Positions 7,361-12,357 of a DNA stretch of 12,357 nt are shown piece after piece (within the stretch, counting starts at the first letter, position 1; each line of letters starts with the position of its first letter). The translations under genes and the position numbers were made by a program. The notes beneath the pieces were generated by a model, which was not told where the DNA came from, made no database searches, and saw only the letters and a program-made list of their open reading frames with translations. Source of the stretch: Methylotetracoccus sp. (lineage in GTDB: Bacteria; Pseudomonadota; Gammaproteobacteria; Methylococcales; Methylococcaceae); NCBI GenBank assembly GCA_025458755.1, contig JALORT010000014.1, forward strand, positions 1-12,357, read 5' to 3'.

Positions 7361-7476
7361 CTTCGCAGAGGGCGGTTCAGAAACACCACTCGGCTCCCAG
7401 GGCTTCAGGACGTCAGCCCCAGGGGCGAGGCGGCATGCCATGGTAGACTATCGAAGCACAGATCGAGTCAATCCTT

Positions 7477-7734
7477 ATGCCCAACGTTGTTATGTACAGT
7501 ACCGCACTCTGCTCTTTTTGCCGCATGGCCGAGCGTCTGCTGCTTGAAAGAGGAGTCGCGACGATCGAGAAAATTCAAGTGGACAGGGAGCCGGAGCGCC
7601 TCACCGAGATGATTGCCCGGACCAAACGCCGGACGGTTCCTCAGATTTTCATCGGCGACGTTCATGTTGGCGGCTTCGATGACCTGGCAGCGTTGGATCA
7701 TGCCGGAAAACTAAAGGACCTGCTGAACGCCTAG
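7477..7734 (+). CDS. grxC: Glutaredoxin (GrxC type) with CSFC active site
   Basis: An 85-residue single-domain glutaredoxin, close to the length of E. coli Grx3. The beta-strand VVMYSTALC leads to the active site C12-S-F-C15. The cis-Pro motif TVPQIFIGDVHVGGFDDL (about 53-70) forms the glutathione-binding face. It would reduce disulfides or glutathionylated proteins in the cytoplasm, recycled by glutathione. The usual site is CPYC; Ser for Pro and Phe for Tyr should alter redox potential and possibly favour monothiol chemistry. The ATG at 7477 has no evident Shine-Dalgarno, yet the sequence from Met1 matches the family start. It stands alone between the amtB terminator and the efflux genes; the 116 bases upstream hold no other gene, and only a weak TAGACT -10-like hexamer (7444-7449). 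Confidence 0.92.
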   Translation: MPNVVMYSTALCSFCRMAERLLLERGVATIEKIQVDREPERLTEMIARTKRRTVPQIFIGDVHVGGFDDLAALDHAGKLKDLLNA

Positions 7735-7847
7735 TCCGCCGGATCGTACCTGCATCCGGTGCTTCATCTGTCCGCACACGACGCGCCGTGGGGTGGCGGC
7801 ATGCGCCGCCTATGTGGCGTCGCGCACGCGCGCACCTCGGTCCCGTG

Positions 7848-8930
7848 ATGGGACGGACCAAGATCTTGCCTTATGTTCTGCTGATCGTCGTGCTCGGCGG
7901 CCTGGGGGCGTGGCGGCTATTCCAGTCGGGTAAGCCGCCGGACCCGGCGCTGGCTGCGACGCCGGCCGCGAAGCCTCCCGCGGGCGTCAAGATCGCTCAG
8001 GTATGGCGGGAAAGCATCGATGAGGATCTGCTGGCGGTCGGGACGCTGTTGGCGGATGAATCGGTGGTGCTGCGGCCCGAAGTGGCCGGCCGAATCGAAG
8101 CGATCCGCTTTACCGAGGGGGCCAGGGTCCGTGCCGGTGAGCCGCTGTTCGAGCTGAACGCGGCGGAAAATCGGGCGATGTTGGCGCAGATGGAGGCGCA
8201 GCAACTGCTCGATCGTCAGAACTTCGAGCGGGTCAAGGAAATGCGCCAAAAAAATTTGGCCAGCGCGCAACAGTACGACGAAGTCTTGGCCAAGTTGAAG
8301 TATTCCAATGCCAGCGTCGAGAGGGAGCGCATCCGGCTGGAGAAGATGATCATTCGCGCACCCTTCAGTGGCGTTCTGGGTCTGCGTCAGGTCGCGGTTG
8401 GAGATTACGTCACCGAAGGGCAGGCGCTGGTGAATCTCGAAGCGCTGAATCCCATCAAGCTGGATTTCAAACTGCCCGAGAAGTATGCCGCTTCCATTCG
8501 CACCGGTCTGCCGCTCACCGTCGGTGTCGAAGCGTATCCCGGGCGGGCGTTCGCCGGTGTGGTCTACGCGCTCGATCCGCGGCTCGATGAAGCGACCCGC
8601 ACGTTAAAAGTCCGGGCGCGCCTGCCGAACGACCCGCTTCTGCTTCGTCCCGGCATGTTCGCGAAGATTCGCATGGGTTTGAAAGGGACACGCGATGCTC
8701 TGTTCGTGCCCGAGCAGTCGCTGCTGCTGAAAGGCAGCGGTGCGTTCGTGTACAAAGTGTATGACGACAGGGCGGCCTTGACGGCAGTGACAGCGGGAGT
8801 GCGGCGGAAGGGCAGCGTCGAAGTGATCGCCGGTCTCGCTGCCGGTGATTGGGTGGTGACCGATGGACAGACGAAGCTGCGAGACGGCGACCGGGTCATC
8901 GTGAGCGAATCGGGAAGACCCAAACCCTGA
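7848..8930 (+). CDS. RND efflux periplasmic adaptor (membrane fusion protein)
   Basis: From the ATG at 7848 this is a 360-residue adaptor that links an inner-membrane RND pump to an outer-membrane channel. A short N-terminal anchor (ILPYVLLIVVLGGLGAWRLF, 6-25) holds it in the inner membrane, and a Pro/Ala-rich linker follows. The first lipoyl half is VAGRIEAIRFTEGARVRAGE (79-98), the alpha-hairpin about 105-165, and the second lipoyl half IRAPFSGVLGLRQVAVGDYV (169-188). Beta-barrel (YPGRAFAGVVYALDPRLDEATRTLKVRA) and membrane-proximal domains complete it. The frame stays open to a GTG at 7788, but those 20 extra residues are Arg/His-rich and precede the anchor, so 7848 is preferred; neither start has a good Shine-Dalgarno. 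The RND pump follows after 180 bases. The substrate cannot be read from sequence. Confidence 0.9.
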   Translation: MGRTKILPYVLLIVVLGGLGAWRLFQSGKPPDPALAATPAAKPPAGVKIAQVWRESIDEDLLAVGTLLADESVVLRPEVAGRIEAIRFTEGARVRAGEPLFELNAAENRAMLAQMEAQQLLDRQNFERVKEMRQKNLASAQQYDEVLAKLKYSNASVERERIRLEKMIIRAPFSGVLGLRQVAVGDYVTEGQALVNLEALNPIKLDFKLPEKYAASIRTGLPLTVGVEAYPGRAFAGVVYALDPRLDEATRTLKVRARLPNDPLLLRPGMFAKIRMGLKGTRDALFVPEQSLLLKGSGAFVYKVYDDRAALTAVTAGVRRKGSVEVIAGLAAGDWVVTDGQTKLRDGDRVIVSESGRPKP

Positions 8931-9110
8931 CTGGCGTAAAACGCTTGTGGTCCGCAATGATCCGCTGTCCGGAGTTCCTGCGATTGCCGCCGGCCGCCTT
9001 CCGCGCTTGCCGCCGCGGCTGCGGCGCAGGCGACCCGAACCGGTCTCGTGCTTGTGACGTCGGAGAGTCCGTGCTCTTTCCGAGCTTAACGAGCAGGCCC
9101 CGGCGATAAC
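8931..9110 (+). other. Spacer between adaptor and RND pump genes
   Basis: These 180 bases hold no convincing gene. One open frame (ATG 8957 to TAA 9109) gives a Cys/Arg-rich 50-residue peptide without signal peptide or family likeness. A GC-rich pairing around 9008-9035 (GCCGC/GCGGC arms) may form a local hairpin without a T-tract. No promoter is clear. The two flanking genes most likely share a transcript. Confidence 0.4.
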
Positions 9111-12100
9111 ATGGTTCTATCCGATCTCTCGATCCGCCGTCCGGTGTTGGCCACGGTGGCCAGTCTGGTATTGGTGCTGCTGGGGCTGATGTGCTTCGAG
9201 CGTCTGCCGGTGCGGGAATACCCCGACATCGATACCTCCATCGTCTCGATCATGACGGTATACAAGGGAGCCAGTGCCGAAGTGATGGAAAGCCAGGTCA
9301 CCCGCCCGCTGGAAGATTCTCTGTCCGGCATCGAAGGAATCAAGACCATGAAGTCGGTCAGCCGCGAGGAAGTCAGCCGCATCTCGGTGGAATTCACGCT
9401 GTCTCGCGACCCCAATTCAGCGGCGGCGGATGTCCGTGATCGGGTGTCGCGCGTGCGTGCACGGTTGCCGGAGGAAATCGACGAGCCGGTGATCAGCAAG
9501 GTCGAAGCGGACGCCCAGCCGATCCTCTGGCTCGCGTTCTTCAGCGATCGTCACAATGCTCTCGAAATCACCGACGTCGCCGACCGCTTCGTGCAGGATC
9601 GGCTGCAGACCCTTCCCGGTGTGGCCAGCGTGATTATCGGCGGCGAACGCCGCTACGCGATGCGCATCTGGCTGGACCGCGACCGTATGGCCGCGTACGG
9701 CGTCACCGTTGCGGATGTTGAAAACGCGTTGCTGAAGCGCAATCTGGAACTGCCGGGCGGCCGTATCGAAAGCCTGAACAGGGAGCTCACGGTATTCACC
9801 GAAACCGACCTGCGCACACCGGAGCAGTTCAACGACCTCATCGTGCGCTCCGTGAGCGGCTATCCGGTTCGGCTCGCGGACTTTGGTAGAGCCGAAATCG
9901 GCGCGGAGGATGAGCGCAACATTGTGCGGGTGAACGGAAATCCCGCCGTCGGCATGGGGGTGGTCAAGCAGGCGACGGCCAATACGCTGGAGGTGGCGCG
10001 GGCGATCAAGGACGAACTGCCGAAGCTCAACGAATCTTTACCGGATGGAATGGGGCTGAAGGTATCCTTCGACACCTCGCTGTTCATCGAAGAATCGATC
10101 CGCGCGGTCTACAAGACGCTGCTGGAGGCACTCGGGCTGGTTCTGGCGATTACTTTCCTGTTTCTACGTTCGCTGCGTGCGCTGTTGATCCCGTTCGTGA
10201 CCATCCCGGTGTCGCTGATCGGCGCCTTTATCTTCCTCTACGCGTTCGGGTTTTCCGTCAACATTCTGACCCTGCTCGCTTTGGTGTTGGCCATCGGGCT
10301 GGTCGTAGATGATGCGATCGTAATGATGGAGAACATTTACCGCCGGATCGAAAACGGTATGCCACCTCTCGCGGCTGCGTTCGACGGCAGCCGCGAGATC
10401 GCGTTCGCCGTGATCGCAATGACCGTGACGCTGGCTGCCGTGTTCACCCCGCTGGCGTTCATGACCGGCAATACCGGACGTCTGTTTTCGGAGTTCGCCC
10501 TGGCTGTGTCGTGTGCGGTGCTGGTGTCCGGGTTCGTCGCGCTGACATTGACGCCGATGATGTGTTCGCGTCTGCTCCGCGCATCGGGCCGGACGGTCGA
10601 TGCCGAGCAAATGGACGGTTCCGCGTCCCAATCACCAGTGTTGCGCGGCTTCAGCTCGCTCCTGCGGCGGGTCATCCGATACCGGCTGGCGGTCATGGCG
10701 ATGATGGTCGTGATGGCTGTCGCCACCTATCGCCTGTTCGGTGCGCTGAACTCGGAACTTTCTCCACTGGAAGACCGCGGGAACGTGATCGCCGTAGTGT
10801 CGGCGCCGGAGGGTTCGTCGCTCGAGTACACTGACCGTTACGCGGCCGAGATCGAGCAATTCCTGGCCACGATCCCGGAAGCCAGCAGTTATTTCATGGT
10901 GGTGGCGCCGGGGCTGGAACGGCCAAATCCGGTCAACAGCGCGCTTGCCTTCCTCCGCCTCGTTCCCTGGGCCGAGCGGACACGGACGCAACAGCAGATT
11001 GCCGCGGAGCTGTTGCCAAAATTCATGGGCTTGCCCGGCGTGCTGGCCTTTCCGATCAATCCGCCCTCGCTGGGACAGAATTTTCGCAATCCTCCGATTC
11101 AGTATGTGCTCCAAGGCCCGACTTATGACGAGTTGGAACCCATCGTCGGCAAGTTCATCGATCGGGCGCTGGCGATTCCCGGTATCGTCAACGTAGACAG
11201 TGATCTCAAGCTGGACAAGCCGCAGCTCAGCGTGTTGGTCAACCGCGAAAAGGCGGCGGACGTGGGGGTGGATGTCGACGAGATCGGCCGCACACTGCAA
11301 ACTCTGCTCGGGGGCCGTCAGGTGACCCGCTTCAAACGCGAAGGGGAACAGTACGATGTTATCGTGAAGCTGGCCGACAGCGAACGCGCGACCCCTGGCG
11401 ATGTGATGTCGCTTTATCTCCGGAGTGAGCGGGGCGGTTTGGTGCAGCTGGCCAATGTCGTGGACTTGCGGGAACGCGCTTCCGCTAGGGAACTCAATCA
11501 CTTCAACCGGCTGCGCGCGGCAACGGTGTCGGCGAACCTCGCCCCCGGCTATACGCTGGGGCAGGCGCTGGCGGCATTGGACCGGGTCGCCGGCGAACTG
11601 CTGCCGCCGTCCTTCAAGACGGACCTGGACGGTCAGTCGCGCGAGTTCCAAGAGTCCAGTCGTACGCTCTATTTGACCTTCCTGTTCGCGCTGATCTTCA
11701 TCTATCTGGTTCTGGCCGCTCAATTCGAGAGTTTTCTCGATCCGTTGATCATCATGTTGAGCGTGCCGCTTGCAGTGCTGGGTGCATTGTTGGCGCTCAA
11801 GCTGACTGGCGGAACGCTGAACGTCTACAGTCAGATCGGCTTGGTGATGCTGGTGGGTTTGATCACCAAGAACGGCATTTTGATTGTGGAATTTGCCAAC
11901 CAGCTTCGAGTGTCGGGCCTGAGCCCATCGGAAGCGGCTCTGCAAGCGTCGGTGCTGCGGCTCCGTCCCATTCTGATGACTTCACTGACGATGATACTCG
12001 GCGCATTACCGTTGGCTCTGGCTGCGGACGCCGGCGCGGAGAGCCGTCAGCAGATTGGTTGGGTCATCGTTGGAGGCATGACCATCGGAACCTTTTTGAC

Positions 12101-12194
12101 GATTTTTGTCATACCCTCGGTCTACGTATCGTTTTCGACGATCCAACGGCGCGGTTGGATGTCGACGGCAGATACGCTGGATGGGAACTTTTGA
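9111..12194 (+). CDS. RND-family efflux pump, inner-membrane permease (AcrB/MexB-like superfamily)
   Basis: A 1027-residue proton-driven exporter of the HAE1 type, with the expected length and duplicated layout: TM1 (about 11-29), a large periplasmic loop (30-335), TM2-6 (336-490), TM7 (about 524-545), a second periplasmic loop (546-850) and TM8-12 (851-1010). The proton-relay residues are present: D400-D401 in GLVVDDAIVMMEN (TM4) and K920 in GLITKNGIL (TM10). Further signatures are REYPDID (35-41), SREEVSRISVEF near 84-95, and VLAAQFESFLDPLIIMLSVPLAVLGA (867-892). It would expel hydrophobic or toxic compounds from the inner membrane or periplasm with the adaptor upstream and a TolC-type channel encoded elsewhere. 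It resembles the MexI/MexW or MdtBC-like branch more than AcrB, but the substrate is not predictable. The ATG lacks a clear Shine-Dalgarno; the start fits the family (LSDLSIRRPVLATV). Confidence 0.94.
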   Translation: MVLSDLSIRRPVLATVASLVLVLLGLMCFERLPVREYPDIDTSIVSIMTVYKGASAEVMESQVTRPLEDSLSGIEGIKTMKSVSREEVSRISVEFTLSRDPNSAAADVRDRVSRVRARLPEEIDEPVISKVEADAQPILWLAFFSDRHNALEITDVADRFVQDRLQTLPGVASVIIGGERRYAMRIWLDRDRMAAYGVTVADVENALLKRNLELPGGRIESLNRELTVFTETDLRTPEQFNDLIVRSVSGYPVRLADFGRAEIGAEDERNIVRVNGNPAVGMGVVKQATANTLEVARAIKDELPKLNESLPDGMGLKVSFDTSLFIEESIRAVYKTLLEALGLVLAITFLFLRSLRALLIPFVTIPVSLIGAFIFLYAFGFSVNILTLLALVLAIGLVVDDAIVMMENIYRRIENGMPPLAAAFDGSREIAFAVIAMTVTLAAVFTPLAFMTGNTGRLFSEFALAVSCAVLVSGFVALTLTPMMCSRLLRASGRTVDAEQMDGSASQSPVLRGFSSLLRRVIRYRLAVMAMMVVMAVATYRLFGALNSELSPLEDRGNVIAVVSAPEGSSLEYTDRYAAEIEQFLATIPEASSYFMVVAPGLERPNPVNSALAFLRLVPWAERTRTQQQIAAELLPKFMGLPGVLAFPINPPSLGQNFRNPPIQYVLQGPTYDELEPIVGKFIDRALAIPGIVNVDSDLKLDKPQLSVLVNREKAADVGVDVDEIGRTLQTLLGGRQVTRFKREGEQYDVIVKLADSERATPGDVMSLYLRSERGGLVQLANVVDLRERASARELNHFNRLRAATVSANLAPGYTLGQALAALDRVAGELLPPSFKTDLDGQSREFQESSRTLYLTFLFALIFIYLVLAAQFESFLDPLIIMLSVPLAVLGALLALKLTGGTLNVYSQIGLVMLVGLITKNGILIVEFANQLRVSGLSPSEAALQASVLRLRPILMTSLTMILGALPLALAADAGAESRQQIGWVIVGGMTIGTFLTIFVIPSVYVSFSTIQRRGWMSTADTLDGNF

Positions 12195-12220
12195 CCATGG
12201 CATCGTCGCTGGGGTATATT
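12191..12220 (+). promoter_or_regulatory. Sigma-70-type promoter for the next gene
   Basis: TTGACC (12191-12196, overlapping the RND stop codon) and TATATT (12215-12220) each match the consensus at five of six positions, with an 18-base spacer. The start site would be near 12227, giving a leader of about 127 bases before the ATG at 12354. No terminator for the RND gene is seen between, so read-through is also possible. Confidence 0.6.
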
Positions 12221-12353
12221 CGAGCGGCTTCACTCTGTCTCCAGGCTGAGGCGTGTCCGCTGTCGGGCGCCGGCTAAGCAACTAACACAATACGACTCTC
12301 GACGTTTTTAAAGAGAGCCAAAACAACCATCTCAAGCAAACGAGGGAACAATC

Positions 12354-12357
12354 ATGC
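12354..12357 (+). CDS. Start of a further gene, cut by the window edge
   Basis: An ATG at 12354 is preceded by GAGGGA (12342-12347) at a good distance, after an A-rich leader with no stable structure. Such leaders are common before well-expressed genes. Only the first codon is visible, so the product cannot be told. The window has no outer-membrane channel gene for the efflux pump, and this gene might be one, but nothing in the sequence shows it. Confidence 0.5.

Noticed and set aside
7801..7848. 15-codon frame whose TGA overlaps the adaptor ATG (TGATG), in frame with grxC past its stop
   Set aside because: It could be a leader peptide or read-through tail, but it has no ribosome site or conserved content; overlap by chance is likely.
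8957..9109. Possible 50-residue peptide directly upstream of the RND pump
   Set aside because: It is Cys/Arg-rich with no signal sequence, Shine-Dalgarno or family likeness; spacing alone is not enough.
10632..11945. 437-codon open frame on the minus strand opposite the RND pump
   Set aside because: It is a shadow of the RND permease, rich in Gln/His/Arg and with no family features.
12289..12298. AATACGACTC, resembling part of a T7 promoter
   Set aside because: Only ten bases match and the essential downstream part is absent; a chance match.

Overview
The window reads as a GC-rich gammaproteobacterial chromosome segment. The Rep helicase is close to full length and very similar in motif layout to the enterobacterial protein. 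ComM (YifB), UbiK, GlnK-AmtB, encoded tRNA CCA ends and an NtrC/sigma-54 promoter all fit that class. A Methylococcales-type (methanotroph) or similar environmental host is possible, but this is a weak inference: no diagnostic carbon-metabolism gene is present.

Region 1 (1-1212) looks like accessory DNA. It holds a decayed IS66-type transposase tail, possibly a second decayed coding remnant on the minus strand, and an intact, less GC-rich gene for a small secreted ricin-type beta-trefoil lectin made of three near-identical 46-residue repeats. About 270 bases follow without a gene, ending in GGGGAACCT repeats. These lie against the 3' end of a tRNA-Pro gene, the usual arrangement at the edge of an integrative element.

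Region 2 (1213-5277, minus strand) is core chromosome read right to left: ubiK (ubiquinone biosynthesis accessory factor), comM (branch-migration AAA+ ATPase used in natural transformation), rep (3'-5' DNA helicase; its start overlaps the comM stop by 4 bases), then tRNA-Arg(CCG) and tRNA-Pro(GGG). A TATACT -10 element lies just upstream of the tRNA pair.

Region 3 (5278-7360, plus strand) is a nitrogen-control module: an NtrC palindrome, a weaker second half-site, a near-consensus sigma-54 promoter, glnK (PII, uridylylation Tyr51), amtB (ammonium channel) and a strong intrinsic terminator. GlnK and AmtB are known to work together: GlnK plugs the channel when nitrogen is plentiful.

Region 4 (7361-12194, plus strand) has a small glutaredoxin with an unusual CSFC active site. 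It is followed by an RND efflux pair, a membrane-anchored periplasmic adaptor and a 1027-residue inner-membrane proton/drug antiporter. No outer-membrane channel gene is in view. A good sigma-70 promoter overlaps the RND stop codon and probably drives the next gene, of which only the first codon (12354) is inside the window.

I found no CRISPR array and no clear unknown multi-gene system. The most notable items are the symmetric lectin on the tRNA-linked island edge and the very clear NtrC/sigma-54 control region.
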